Of a DNA stretch of 64,000 nt, positions 40,068 through 48,694 are shown in pieces. The stretch lies in NCBI GenBank assembly GCA_016200485.1, contig JACQEP010000010.1, forward strand, positions 351,644 to 415,643, given 5' to 3'. The stretch is from Gammaproteobacteria bacterium (GTDB lineage: Bacteria > Pseudomonadota > Gammaproteobacteria > Tenderiales > Tenderiaceae). Below the pieces are notes generated by a model. The model did no database searches. It saw nothing but the letters and a program-made list of their open reading frames with translations, and had not been told where the DNA came from. Within the stretch, counting starts at the first letter, position 1. The number at the start of each line of letters is the position of its first letter. Both the position numbers and the translations under genes were made by a program.

Positions 40068-40096
40068 CTATATAGGACAATTGTAGTCCTATATAG
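40068..40096. promoter_or_regulatory. palindromic operator of the suf operon
   Basis: Perfect 11-base arms CTATATAGGAC and GTCCTATATAG are separated by AATTGTA. The centre holds the proposed -10 element, so a bound regulator would block RNA polymerase. The symmetry and spacing suit a homodimeric Rrf2 protein, and the regulator gene begins 17 bases away. Confidence 0.8.
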
Positions 40097-40107
40097 TTCC
40101 GATGCAA
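40080..40107 (-). promoter_or_regulatory. sigma70-type promoter of the suf operon
   Basis: On the minus strand TTGCAT (40102-40107) and TACAAT (40080-40085) lie 16 bases apart. The -10 falls in the middle of the palindromic operator. It would drive the regulator and the seven suf genes. Confidence 0.6.
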
Positions 40108-40221
40108 CCACTTACAGAGAATGGTTTGCAATCGTCAACAGGTCAAAAGTGCTTTGCATGAAGAACTGACCTAATGAATTGGGTTATATGTAAATTTGCA
40201 GCAAGCCAAATAAACGCAACG

Positions 40222-40402
40222 AGCCGCGGGGAATTACACCCGCAGAGATTAAAAGCAGTTTCTACATTATTAGTAGATGATCCTCACCGGCTCATATCAT
40301 AATCGGGAAGATTTGCTATTATTGAAAAGTCACTGGACGACACACCACGCAAGTAATCCATCATTTTTCGTATGATGAAACAGCGTTCGACACAAACGCT
40401 GT
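40222..40402 (+). promoter_or_regulatory. possible structured leader of wrbA
   Basis: GAGCCG (40222-40227) pairs with CGGCTC (near 40289-40294), closing two hairpins: GCGGG/CCCGC around GAATTACA, and TCTAC/GTAGA around ATTATTA. Two further hairpins follow: CATCAT/ATGATG near 40359-40377 and a perfect ACAGCGTT/AACGCTGT (40380-40402). A very strong AAGGAGG precedes the wrbA start. It resembles no riboswitch I know; it could be a leader RNA, or part of it a chance fold. It fills the 392-base gap between the suf regulator and wrbA. Confidence 0.4.
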
Positions 40403-40443
40403 AAACAAACTCCATTATTGGTCACTTACCAAGGAGGACGGCC

Positions 40444-41055
40444 ATGAAAATTCTTGTCGTTTATTATTCTATGTACGGACACATTTTAAAAATGGCAGAG
40501 GCTGTTGCCGAAGGTGCCAAAGAAATTTCAGGTATAAATGCCGAACTTCGCAGAGTACCCGAAACCCTGCCTAATAACGTTCTAGATAAAATGGGCGCCT
40601 TACAGTCTGCTGAGCAACAAGCACACATTCCTGTCTGCACAGTTGAAGAACTTGGTGCGGCAGATGCGTTGGTATTCGGCACTCCGACTCGCTTTGGCAA
40701 CATGTGCGGCCAAATGCGTCAGCTCCTGGATGCCACTGGCAAGCTTTGGTTAAGCGGCGACCTTGTCGGCAAGGCAGGCAGTGTTTTTACCAGTTCGGCG
40801 ACACAACACGGCGGACAGGAATCCACCATTCTGAGCTTTCATACAACACTTTTACATCTCGGCATGGTTGTCGTTGGCCTGCCCTACAGCTTTCAGGGTC
40901 AGATGCGCACTGACGAAATTACCGGCGGTTCACCGTATGGCGCGTCCACCATTGCTGGAGGTAAAGGCGAACGCATGCCCAGCGATAACGAATTAGCGGC
41001 CGCGAGATATCAGGGCAAGCATGTAGCGACAATTGCCTCGCGACTCCGTGGCTGA
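40444..41055 (+). CDS. wrbA: WrbA-type NAD(P)H:quinone oxidoreductase
   Basis: 203 residues of flavodoxin fold. FMN-binding [19 protein letters not shown] (insertion typical of WrbA) and [12 protein letters not shown] are present. It reduces quinones by two electrons and helps in oxidative stress. AAGGAGGACGGCC before the ATG is an unusually strong ribosome binding site. It is followed by phhB after 68 bases on the same strand. Confidence 0.95.
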   Translation: MKILVVYYSMYGHILKMAEAVAEGAKEISGINAELRRVPETLPNNVLDKMGALQSAEQQAHIPVCTVEELGAADALVFGTPTRFGNMCGQMRQLLDATGKLWLSGDLVGKAGSVFTSSATQHGGQESTILSFHTTLLHLGMVVVGLPYSFQGQMRTDEITGGSPYGASTIAGGKGERMPSDNELAAARYQGKHVATIASRLRG

Positions 41056-41123
41056 AGTGGTCGATGACTGAGCCCTAAGCTCTCCGGGTTTGGCGCGGAC
41101 AGACAAAACTTAAGGAGCCAACC

Positions 41124-41459
41124 ATGAATACTCTACGCAAACTAAAATGTGAGGCCTGTCAGATCGGCGCTCCCTTGGCAACGCCAAAGGAGATCGATGA
41201 ATATATGCAACAAATTCCTGATTGGACAATTGTTGAAATTGACGGCGTTAAGCGTTTACGCCGGACATTCACCTTTAAAGATTTCAAAACAGCACTGGCA
41301 TTTACCAACAAACTCGGAGAACTCGCCGACCAGGAAGACCATCACCCTGCGATATTGACGGAATGGGGCAAGGTGACGGTCTCATGGTGGAGCCACAAGA
41401 TAAAGGGGCTGCATAAAAATGATTTTATTATGGCGGCCAAGACTGATGCACTTGTGTGA
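41124..41459 (+). CDS. phhB: 4a-hydroxytetrahydrobiopterin dehydratase
   Basis: 111 residues. The PCD/DCoH signature with E-D-H-H-P-A-I and [11 protein letters not shown] is intact, and W-T-I-V-E opens the domain. It dehydrates 4a-hydroxy-tetrahydrobiopterin. A small extra N-terminus has C-E-A-C. No phenylalanine hydroxylase gene adjoins it; a role with a molybdopterin or other pterin is possible. Confidence 0.93.
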   Translation: MNTLRKLKCEACQIGAPLATPKEIDEYMQQIPDWTIVEIDGVKRLRRTFTFKDFKTALAFTNKLGELADQEDHHPAILTEWGKVTVSWWSHKIKGLHKNDFIMAAKTDALV

Positions 41460-41507
41460 ATACAGTTTTACAAAATCGTGAAGCACCCGGCTATAGCCGT
41501 AGTTAAT

Positions 41508-41524
41508 GGTGCATGCGGCGCACC
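41508..41524. repeat. GGTGC...GCACC hairpin
   Basis: Arms GGTGC and GCACC separated by seven bases lie after phhB. The motif GGTGCATGCGGCGCACC resembles short dispersed intergenic repeats of gammaproteobacteria. It adjoins the REP at 41548 and may help end transcription. Confidence 0.45.
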
Positions 41525-41547
41525 CTACGACCTGCAAACATAACCAC

Positions 41548-41589
41548 AGGAGCGGCTTTGCCGCGATGATCGCGCCAGAGGCGCTCCTA
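41548..41589. repeat. REP-like palindrome carrying the kdkA stop
   Basis: AGGAGCG (41548-41554) and CGCTCCT (41582-41588) enclose GGCTTTGCCGCG and GATCGCGCC, the usual REP arrangement. Read on the minus strand its first bases are TAGGAGCG, and that TAG (41587-41589) is the stop codon of kdkA. Confidence 0.7.
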
Positions 41590-42306
41590 TTTCAGATATC
41601 CTTTCATCAGCCGCTGCATCGCCGTTTCATCGAAGTTAAAATCGGCTGTAATCGCTTTAATCTTGTTTAATGAACGTTGCAGGCGTTGCAAATTTTCCCG
41701 TTGCCAGCTTGAATCCGGCACACGCCGCTCGCCTTTATCAAAATCTATCAAGAAGACTTGCCCGGCCTCAGCCAGCAAAATATTCCGCGCGTTCAAATCG
41801 GCGTGAAAGATACCCGCGTCATGAAAGCGTCGAATCGTGCGCCCAACAATTTTCCACTGCGATTCAGGCAAAGCGGTTTGCGCCAATCGATCTGCCAAGG
41901 TCTCAACGTTCGGTAGCCGCAAGGTAATCAGATCGGCGCTATAGCACAGACCATGACGCCGCACCCGCGTCGCGACTGGCCGCGGCACCGGCAAACCTTG
42001 CTGATACATCTCTGCCAACAGATGCCATTCGCACCAGGCGCGGGTTTGTTCCAAACCAGTCCAAAGATAACGATCGGCACTGAGTTTAGCCATCCAGCCG
42101 CCACGCCGATAACGACGCAATACATACTCATGATCTTGGTAGCGAAAGATGCATGCCGCAGCGCGTCCTTGGGCGCTGCTCACCATAGCGTTCGAATTTC
42201 GCCAATATTCCAGCTCAAAGAAGTCAGCCGCTGGAGCCGCAATCATCGCCGCATCGAACAGGATGAAGCTGTCACCTTGCTTAATTTCTTGGGCGTCGAT
42301 ATTCAT
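41587..42306 (-). CDS. kdkA: Kdo kinase (KdkA)
   Basis: 239 residues of lipopolysaccharide-kinase fold. The catalytic loop H-A-D-L-N-A-R-N-I-L-L (168-178) and L-I-D-F-D-K-G (186-192) are intact, and V-L-R-R-Y-R-R-G-G is the glycine-rich/Lys region. It phosphorylates Kdo at position 4 in LPS having a single Kdo, as in Haemophilus and Vibrio. It overlaps the upstream heptosyltransferase gene by four bases. Confidence 0.93.
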   Translation of the reverse strand: MNIDAQEIKQGDSFILFDAAMIAAPAADFFELEYWRNSNAMVSSAQGRAAACIFRYQDHEYVLRRYRRGGWMAKLSADRYLWTGLEQTRAWCEWHLLAEMYQQGLPVPRPVATRVRRHGLCYSADLITLRLPNVETLADRLAQTALPESQWKIVGRTIRRFHDAGIFHADLNARNILLAEAGQVFLIDFDKGERRVPDSSWQRENLQRLQRSLNKIKAITADFNFDETAMQRLMKGYLK

Positions 42307-43286
42307 GAATTGGGTAGAAACCTCTGACAGGCGTCAAAAACCTGCGCTGGGGTGATATCGGCAATCAGTTTAGTCGGTGATTGCACGATTTGATAACGCT
42401 CAGCAGGCACATAAGCACCGCTGTCTTCCGGATTAGTGCCACCGAACAAGGCGACCAGTGGTGTCCCCACTGCGCCGCCGATATGCATCGGCCCGGTATC
42501 GGTGGTGATCAACAGATTCATACGCTGCAGGATAGCTTTATAACGCTGAAAATCCAGCGGTGGGGTAAGCATGGTGATTTTACCTCCGCTCGACTGCACG
42601 ATTTCTTCACCAACAGCTGCTTCTTCTGGCATCAGATCCATAATAATGCGCAATTTCAGCTTATGTTCTTCCCCATGGGCAACAAGCAACTTGGCCAACT
42701 CGGCAAAGGCGATTGCTGGCCAGCGGCGACCGGTATCCATGTTTCGCCGCCATGCCACCTTTTTCAGGCCGCTATAAGTGGGATGCATTCCGATCACAAA
42801 CGTTTGGTCGTCAATCCCAGCGTCAGCCAGTATTCCTCGTGCCTTGGCGCGCGCCTCCTCGGTAACCGGCAGAGTCAGCCAATATCCATCCATCGGCTTA
42901 TTAACTGCATGGGCAACGACATCCAGACAGCGACGGGCATAGTGAGCCTCGGGCTGGCTCATGTCGATGCAATGGCCACCGTCATCAGCGGCCTGATAAA
43001 ACGGTGCAAAACTGGGATTAAGCTCAAAACAAAAGGCACTGTCGTAGCCCGTCGCCTGCACCTGTTTCAACAACCGCTTCAGATGTAACCCGGCCAACAG
43101 CGCCTTGCGATCATGGAGGAGGAAAGTCGTCAGTCGCGGCGAAAAACCCTTAAACACCCGCTGGCCATCGGCGCTGGTCAACAAGTGCAGCTCAGCCTCG
43201 GGATATTGGTCCAACAGCGCCCTTACAGCGGGCGTGATCATCAGCATATCGCCCACTCGGCCCACTCGAATCACCAGCATTTTCAA
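42303..43286 (-). CDS. family-9 glycosyltransferase (heptosyltransferase-like)
   Basis: 327 residues. The N-terminal L-V-I-R-V-G-R-V-G-D-M-L-M-I-T-P-A matches GT9, and the C-terminal nucleotide-sugar site reads T-D-T-G-P-M-H-I-G-G-A-V-G-T-P-L-V-A-L-F-G-G-T. It would transfer ADP-heptose to the LPS core; the acceptor position is not known. Coupled to kdkA, upstream of it on the same strand. Ribosome binding site GAGAGG is ahead of the start. Confidence 0.9.
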   Translation of the reverse strand: MKMLVIRVGRVGDMLMITPAVRALLDQYPEAELHLLTSADGQRVFKGFSPRLTTFLLHDRKALLAGLHLKRLLKQVQATGYDSAFCFELNPSFAPFYQAADDGGHCIDMSQPEAHYARRCLDVVAHAVNKPMDGYWLTLPVTEEARAKARGILADAGIDDQTFVIGMHPTYSGLKKVAWRRNMDTGRRWPAIAFAELAKLLVAHGEEHKLKLRIIMDLMPEEAAVGEEIVQSSGGKITMLTPPLDFQRYKAILQRMNLLITTDTGPMHIGGAVGTPLVALFGGTNPEDSGAYVPAERYQIVQSPTKLIADITPAQVFDACQRFLPNS

Positions 43287-43319
43287 ACGATTAGTTTCCT
43301 CTCTGAAGTCCGGCCAGTC

Positions 43320-43450
43320 ATCGGCGACGCCCTAGCCCCTGACGGCACCGTCCCACCGAGGGTGGCTCACCCGAGGCGCAGAGCAGGGGCCCCTCCTCCA
43401 CCTCTCGGGGCGGCTGGTGGCCTTTTCAGCGACCATCCAGTAACATTGCG
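43320..43450. other. GC-rich intergenic block, unexplained
   Basis: Lies between two divergent genes of the LPS locus. It has palindromes GGGTG/CACCC (43360-43372) and AGGGGCCCCT (43385-43394), and GACGGCACCGTC near 43341. Composition is much more G/C-rich than the flanks. It might be a leader RNA or a repeat not otherwise present in this window; I cannot say which. Confidence 0.35.
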
Positions 43451-43488
43451 CCCTATTATCACCTATATATCTACGAAATAAAGACACC

Positions 43489-43887
43489 ATGAATCTAACC
43501 ACTGAAATTTCGGTTGGGGAATTCCTCGACAAAATTACCATCCTCGAAATCAAGGCCGAACGCATCAGCGATCCCGCCAAACTCAAAAACATCCATACCG
43601 AACTCAACACCTTGCGCCAGACCTGGGCCAAGTCGCCATTTTCAAAACACAACATCGCCGCCGAAATCGCTCAGCTTAAGGCCATCAATGAAAAACTGTG
43701 GATCATCGAAGATGACATCCGCGATAAAGAGCGTGATGGCACCTTTGATCAGCAATTTATCGAGCTGGCACGCGCCGTGTATGTGACCAATGACGAGCGC
43801 GCGGCGGTCAAGCGTACGATCAACGTCAAGGTCGGTTCGGCATTGGTGGAAGAAAAATCCTATGCCGATTATCGGCGCAAGAGTTAA
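43489..43887 (+). CDS. DUF6165 family protein
   Basis: 132 residues: I-S-V-G-E-F-L-D-K-I-T-I-L-E-I-K at the N-terminus, a helical charged body, and K-V-G-S-A-L-V-E-E-K-S-Y-A-D-Y near the end. These features match a family without known function often placed near LPS core genes. It starts a plus-strand run with the next two genes, 12 bases before the glycosyltransferase. No membrane segment or signal. Confidence 0.8.
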   Translation: MNLTTEISVGEFLDKITILEIKAERISDPAKLKNIHTELNTLRQTWAKSPFSKHNIAAEIAQLKAINEKLWIIEDDIRDKERDGTFDQQFIELARAVYVTNDERAAVKRTINVKVGSALVEEKSYADYRRKS

Positions 43888-43899
43888 TCCCGTCATATC

Positions 43900-44988
43900 A
43901 TGAAACTACCGTTGGCTGCAGCGCCAAAAAATATTTGCCTGCTGCGTCTCTCTGCCCTTGGCGATATCAGCCATACGTTGCCCATCGTCCGCACGCTGCA
44001 AAAACACTGGCCACAGACCAAGATTACCTGGGTGATAGGCAAGCTGGAGCATCAACTTGTTTCTGATATTCCTGACGTTGAATTCATTGTCTTTGACAAG
44101 AATGCAGGACTCTGCGCTTACACACAACTGCGCCAGCAAATGAGTGGCCGCCGCTTTGACGTGTTACTGCACATGCAAATGTCTTTGCGCGCCAGCCTGG
44201 CCAGTCTCTTGATTTCGGCTGACATTCGACTCGGGTTCGACCGCAGTCGCGCCAAGGATTTGCAATGGCTATTCACCAATCGACGCATCGCGACCAAGCC
44301 GCGGCAACATGTGATCGACAGTTTCTTCGCTTTCACCGAGGCCCTCGGCATCGAAGAACATGTTTTGGAGTGGAAGATCCCGATCCCGGCAGTGGCCTGC
44401 GAGTTTGCCCATCACTGCCTGCCGGATAACGGGCCAACCCTGGTCATCAGCCCCTGTTCCAGCATGAGTTACCGCAACTGGACCGCCAAGGGTTACGCTG
44501 CCGTCGCCGACCATGCAGCCAGCGTTTATGGCATGCAGGTGGTCCTGTGCGGCGGCCCAAGTGCCATTGAACACGATTATGGTGCCCAGATTTGCGCCAC
44601 CACCAAGGCGCCGGTAGTGAACTTAATCGGTCAAACCGGGATCAAAGAGCTATTGGCCGTACTGGCGGCTGCCGATTTGGTGATCGCCCCAGACTCCGGC
44701 CCGGCCCACCTGGCCACTGCCGTTGGCACCCCGGTGATCGGTCTGTACGCCACCACCAATCCGGACCGGGCCCGTCCCTACTTGAATCCCGATCTCGTGG
44801 TCTCCAGGTACCCGGAGGCGGTTCAGGCAAAATACGGCAAACCGGTGGCCGAACTACCCTGGGGTATCCGGGTTCGAGATCCGGGCACTATGGAACGCAT
44901 TCAGGTGGCAGATGTATGTGCCGCCATCGATCGGGCCGTAAACAAATATTTATCAAGAGCAAAATCAGAACATGCCTCTCATTCATAG
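43900..44988 (+). CDS. family-9 glycosyltransferase, WaaC-like
   Basis: 362 residues. I-C-L-L-R-L-S-A-L-G-D-I-S-H-T-L-P-I-V at the N-terminus and I-A-P-D-S-G-P-A-H-L-A-T-A-V-G-T-P-V-I at the C-terminus are hallmarks of heptosyltransferase I/GT9. It would add heptose or a similar sugar to Kdo or an inner-core residue. Overlaps the next gene by 17 bases. Confidence 0.9.
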   Translation: MKLPLAAAPKNICLLRLSALGDISHTLPIVRTLQKHWPQTKITWVIGKLEHQLVSDIPDVEFIVFDKNAGLCAYTQLRQQMSGRRFDVLLHMQMSLRASLASLLISADIRLGFDRSRAKDLQWLFTNRRIATKPRQHVIDSFFAFTEALGIEEHVLEWKIPIPAVACEFAHHCLPDNGPTLVISPCSSMSYRNWTAKGYAAVADHAASVYGMQVVLCGGPSAIEHDYGAQICATTKAPVVNLIGQTGIKELLAVLAAADLVIAPDSGPAHLATAVGTPVIGLYATTNPDRARPYLNPDLVVSRYPEAVQAKYGKPVAELPWGIRVRDPGTMERIQVADVCAAIDRAVNKYLSRAKSEHASHS

Positions 44989-46903
44989 TCTCAAATCCCT
45001 GCGCCTGATCCTGGCGCCGATGCTGGCCATCATCGCCGTCCTGACGTTGTCGCGTCTCGGTCTCACGCTATGGCAATTTGGCCGGGTGAACGATACCGGT
45101 AATTTTTCCTTTATCTTCATTCAGGGGCTACGTTTTGATCTGATCATGCTGGCCATGATCCTGATCATTCCGGCCTCGCTGACACCGCTGTTCACAACAC
45201 GCATCAGCCTGTTCAACTTCTGGAAAAAGTTCTTCGTAATTTATATCACCGCATGGTTCACCTTCATCATCTTCATGGAGCTTTCCACGCCATCGTTCAT
45301 CAATCAATACGACTCGCGCCCAAATCACATTTTTGTCGAATACCTCAATCACTACAAAGAAGTATCCTCGACACTGTTGGCGCAATATCCTTTGCAACTA
45401 TTGATCGCCGCCATTCTGATACCGCTTAGCACCCGTTATTTTTTCCGCTTCATGCACAAACAATGGCGCCTGGAGCACCCGACCCGGATTCTGCCGTCGC
45501 TGCTGCTGGTTCCAGCACTGTTTTTCAGTTTCGTCGCCCTCGGACGCTCCAGCCTTGACCATCGCGCCGCGGGACCCGCCACGGTCTATCTCACCCAGGA
45601 TTCAATGGTCAACGAGCTACCACTGAACTCTGCGTACACTGTGCTGTATTCAATTTATTTGGCCAATTTCGAGGCCGAAGGCGGCTTCAAATTTGGCCAT
45701 ATGCCTGCCGAGCAGGCCATCAAAATCGTCAAGGCAGAAACCGGCTTCCCTGAAAGCGCATTCATCAACCCGGCGCTACCAATGCTGCACAAACAACAGG
45801 CCACGGTAACACGCGCCCGGCCACTGAATTTGGTCATTGTACTGGAAGAAAGTCTGGGCGCTGAATTCGTCGGCCGTCTCGGCGGCCTGCCACTCACGCC
45901 CAATCTCGACAAGCTTGGCGATGAAGGCCTGTGGTTTGAAAACCTCTATGCCACCGGTACCCGTTCCATTCGCGGCATCGAAGCCGTCAGCGCCGGCTTT
46001 CCTCCCCTCCCGGCGGGCGGCGTTGTTAAACTCAACAACTCGCAAAAAGATTTCTTTACCATCGCCCAAGCATTAAAGGAACAAGGTTACGACACCGGCT
46101 TCATCTACGGCGGCGACGCCAACTTCGACAACATGCGCCGTTTCTTCATGAGCAATGGCTTTAAACATGTCACCGATCAGAACGACTATCCGAACCCTGT
46201 ATTCAGGGGATCGTGGGGCGTGTCTGATGAAGATTTATTCAACAAAGCTCACGAACAGTTCTTGCAACAAGGCGATAAACCATTCTTCAGTTTGGTATTC
46301 ACCTCATCCAATCACTCGCCGTTCCAGTTTCCAGATGGCCGGATCGAGCTTTACGAACCAGAGAAAAACACCGTCAACAACGCCGTCAAATATGCCGACT
46401 ATGCGCTCGGTCAGTTCATCGCCCAGGCGCGCAAAGCGCCCTACTGGAATAACACACTATTTTTGATCGTCGCCGACCATAACTCCCGCGTCTACGGTAA
46501 CTCACTGGTGCCTATCGAGCGTTTCCATATCCCTGCGCTGGTTCTCGGGGCCGATATCAAGCCGGAAAAATACACCAATATCGCCAGCCAGATTGATCTA
46601 GACCCGACGATATTGTCGTTACTCGGCGTTTCCACCATCAATCCGATGCCCGGCCGCGATCTGACCCGCGCCGAGGCGCGCGCCCTGCCTGGCCGCGCTA
46701 TTATGCTGTTCAATACGCTACAGGCATATATGGAAAGTGACCGTGTCGTGATCTTGCAGAAAGATCTGGCCCCGAAGAGTTTCTTCTATCGAGATGGGAA
46801 ATTGACTGAGACTGAACAGTTCAACGAGCTGGTCGACAAAGCGCTCGCTTATCCGACCTTTGCGCAGACGGCGTATACGGAACGGCAGTATCGTTTACGG
46901 TAG
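44972..46903 (+). CDS. LTA-synthase-family membrane phosphotransferase
   Basis: 643 residues. Five membrane segments in about the first 190, then an extracytoplasmic sulfatase-type domain: I-V-L-E-E-S (Glu292 near the metal), Y-A-T-G-T-R-S-I-R-G (Thr330 the likely nucleophile), and A-D-H-N-S-R near 475. Relatives add phosphoglycerol or phosphoethanolamine to glycans. Sited in an LPS-core run it likely decorates the core. Last gene of the plus-strand run; its stop codon lies in a palindromic repeat. Confidence 0.88.
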   Translation: MPLIHSLKSLRLILAPMLAIIAVLTLSRLGLTLWQFGRVNDTGNFSFIFIQGLRFDLIMLAMILIIPASLTPLFTTRISLFNFWKKFFVIYITAWFTFIIFMELSTPSFINQYDSRPNHIFVEYLNHYKEVSSTLLAQYPLQLLIAAILIPLSTRYFFRFMHKQWRLEHPTRILPSLLLVPALFFSFVALGRSSLDHRAAGPATVYLTQDSMVNELPLNSAYTVLYSIYLANFEAEGGFKFGHMPAEQAIKIVKAETGFPESAFINPALPMLHKQQATVTRARPLNLVIVLEESLGAEFVGRLGGLPLTPNLDKLGDEGLWFENLYATGTRSIRGIEAVSAGFPPLPAGGVVKLNNSQKDFFTIAQALKEQGYDTGFIYGGDANFDNMRRFFMSNGFKHVTDQNDYPNPVFRGSWGVSDEDLFNKAHEQFLQQGDKPFFSLVFTSSNHSPFQFPDGRIELYEPEKNTVNNAVKYADYALGQFIAQARKAPYWNNTLFLIVADHNSRVYGNSLVPIERFHIPALVLGADIKPEKYTNIASQIDLDPTILSLLGVSTINPMPGRDLTRAEARALPGRAIMLFNTLQAYMESDRVVILQKDLAPKSFFYRDGKLTETEQFNELVDKALAYPTFAQTAYTERQYRLR

Positions 46904-46965
46904 GGGCGATTCACGAATCGCCCCGCGTTAAACCCATATAAGGGCGATTCGTGAATCGCCTCTAC
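46900..46965. repeat. two inverted GGGGCGATTC palindrome units
   Basis: Two units, 46900-46924 and 46941-46965, in opposite orientation and 16 bases apart, each an almost perfect palindrome beginning GTAG[GA]GGCGATTCACGAATCG when read from its outer end. They hold the TAG stops of both convergent neighbours (46901-46903 and, on the minus strand, 46962-46964). The same unit as at 33493-33520. Confidence 0.8.
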
Positions 46966-47744
46966 TTGCGTAACACCGCAACAAAATTCCCGTCCGCCTC
47001 TTCAAAAGGTTTCTGAACGGCTTGGACATCACGAAAACCAACACGCCGCGCCATCATCTCCAAACTTTTTTGATTAAACAGGTGCAAATGCTCCAAAGGC
47101 TTTAATGCGCCCCAATGGCAACCACCACGCTTGGCCTGTTCGCAGGCCGCATCTGGCGTTTGGATCACAAAGGCACCCCCCGGCTTGAGAATGTCAAAAA
47201 TCCCGCGCATATCAGCAACCACATCCTCAAAATGTTCGATTACATCGATTGCTGTAATTAGTTCGAAGGTATTGTTTTCAAATTTTGGACGAACATCAAC
47301 AAAACGGCCGCAATAAATATGCTCACGATACTGTTTGTAGGAATTACGAAATGGCGCCGACAACTCCGGCACCAACTCACAGCCATATACATCCCAGCCC
47401 TGTTTGATGCCATGGGCTAACAAGTAACATTTGTTACAGCCAATATCCAAATACTTGCCAACGGAATTCACCTGCTGGGCAGCAAAACCAAAAATCGTCT
47501 CCGCCCGTGCCATCGACTGAGTAAAACTGCGATCATGATGAAAGCGCCGAAATGGCGAAATCAATTTACGGCGCAGAGACTTTAACAAGCCGCCGCTATA
47601 AGCCTTGTAGATTTTATCGGTGCGCTCCAGTTCGTCGATATACACCAATCCACAGAAACCACACTTAAGATAATGATAGCCCTTCATGTCACAATAACTA
47701 CGTACATGATCACAGCTCTGACAAACAACACACGCCCTAAACAC
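46962..47744 (-). CDS. SAM methyltransferase with N-terminal zinc ribbon
   Basis: 260 residues. An N-terminal Cys set, C-V-V-C-Q-S-C and Y-L-K-C-G-F-C-G, may bind zinc. Then class I methyltransferase motifs: Y-L-D-I-G-C-N-K-C (motif I), D-V-I-E-H-F-E-D-V, G-G-A-F-V-I-Q-T-P-D. Substrate unknown; neighbours are glycosyltransferases, so a glycan or glycolipid methylation is inferred. Confidence 0.85.
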   Translation of the reverse strand: MFRACVVCQSCDHVRSYCDMKGYHYLKCGFCGLVYIDELERTDKIYKAYSGGLLKSLRRKLISPFRRFHHDRSFTQSMARAETIFGFAAQQVNSVGKYLDIGCNKCYLLAHGIKQGWDVYGCELVPELSAPFRNSYKQYREHIYCGRFVDVRPKFENNTFELITAIDVIEHFEDVVADMRGIFDILKPGGAFVIQTPDAACEQAKRGGCHWGALKPLEHLHLFNQKSLEMMARRVGFRDVQAVQKPFEEADGNFVAVLRK

Positions 47745-47860
47745 TATAAAACCCCTTAACTATCATATTGTTGAGCAATTATTAAAATTATTGGATTCGA
47801 CCTTCGAACGCAGCACAAGTATAATACCAGCATCAACATTGCACACTGCTTCCGTCTCAA

Positions 47861-48694
47861 ATGCAAGATCACACCCCCCCTAAAGCGAGCGTAATTATCG
47901 CTGTCTATAAAGATGTCGAGGCGCTTCACTGCATCCTCCTGGCGCTAACCCGCCAGACGGAATCCCATTTTGAGGTGATCGTTACCGAGGATGGAGGCTG
48001 TCCAGCCATGGCCGACTACATCGCCAACCAGGCACCACGCTCACTTAATTTACGGCATCTGACCCAGGAAGATAAAGGCTTTCGCAAAACCCGGGCCGTT
48101 AACCAGGCTATCGCTAACGCTCAAGCTCCCTATTTAATCTTTATTGATGGCGACTGCATCCCCCACTCGCGCTTGATAGAAATGCACCTGCGCCACGCCG
48201 AGTCCGCCCGTATCTGTACCGCGCGCCGAGTCTATCTTGGCCCCAAAGAATCCACCAAAATCAGAAAATCACCAAATCTCGCTCAGCAATATGAAAATAG
48301 AATGTGGTTTTTCTTACACACCATACCATTGCATCGGGATGGCATCCGCGACTATGAGGTCGGATTTGCTTCAGCTTTTCTACATAACCTTGCCAAGAAC
48401 CGCCAACTGGGCATCATGGGTTGCAACTTTTCCTGCTACAAATCCGACATCGAGAAAATTAACGGTTACAATGAAGACTTACCGGGTATCGGCGGCGAAG
48501 ATGACGATCTGGAATGGCGATTCAATGGCCTCGGCATGTTCACCAAGAACATCAAGTTCCAGGCCGTAACCTACCATCTCTATCACGAGAGTCGGCGGCA
48601 GGATGCCGAAGTCAATATGGCCATCAGTCGCCGTAACCGGGAAAACAAGGAGTTTGTTTGCAAGAATGGGATTGTAAAGCTTGCCACTTCTTAA
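47861..48694 (+). CDS. family-2 glycosyltransferase
   Basis: 277 residues. A GT-A fold with S-V-I-I-A-V-Y-K-D-V at the N-terminus, E-D-K-G-F-R-K-T-R-A-V-N-Q-A-I, D-G-D-C-I-P-H (the DXD-like metal site) and a C-terminal G-G-E-D-D-D-L-E-W-R. The order resembles GT2 enzymes with a galactosyltransferase-type C-terminal part. It is convergent with the next methyltransferase gene, overlapping by four bases. Confidence 0.9.
   Translation: MQDHTPPKASVIIAVYKDVEALHCILLALTRQTESHFEVIVTEDGGCPAMADYIANQAPRSLNLRHLTQEDKGFRKTRAVNQAIANAQAPYLIFIDGDCIPHSRLIEMHLRHAESARICTARRVYLGPKESTKIRKSPNLAQQYENRMWFFLHTIPLHRDGIRDYEVGFASAFLHNLAKNRQLGIMGCNFSCYKSDIEKINGYNEDLPGIGGEDDDLEWRFNGLGMFTKNIKFQAVTYHLYHESRRQDAEVNMAISRRNRENKEFVCKNGIVKLATS

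Noticed and set aside
40222-40296. A tRNA-like fold (GAGCCG/CGGCTC stem with a T-arm-like hairpin) on the minus strand
   Set aside because: No proper D-arm, anticodon stem or GGTTCGA T-loop, and loop sizes are wrong. Kept only as a possible leader structure.
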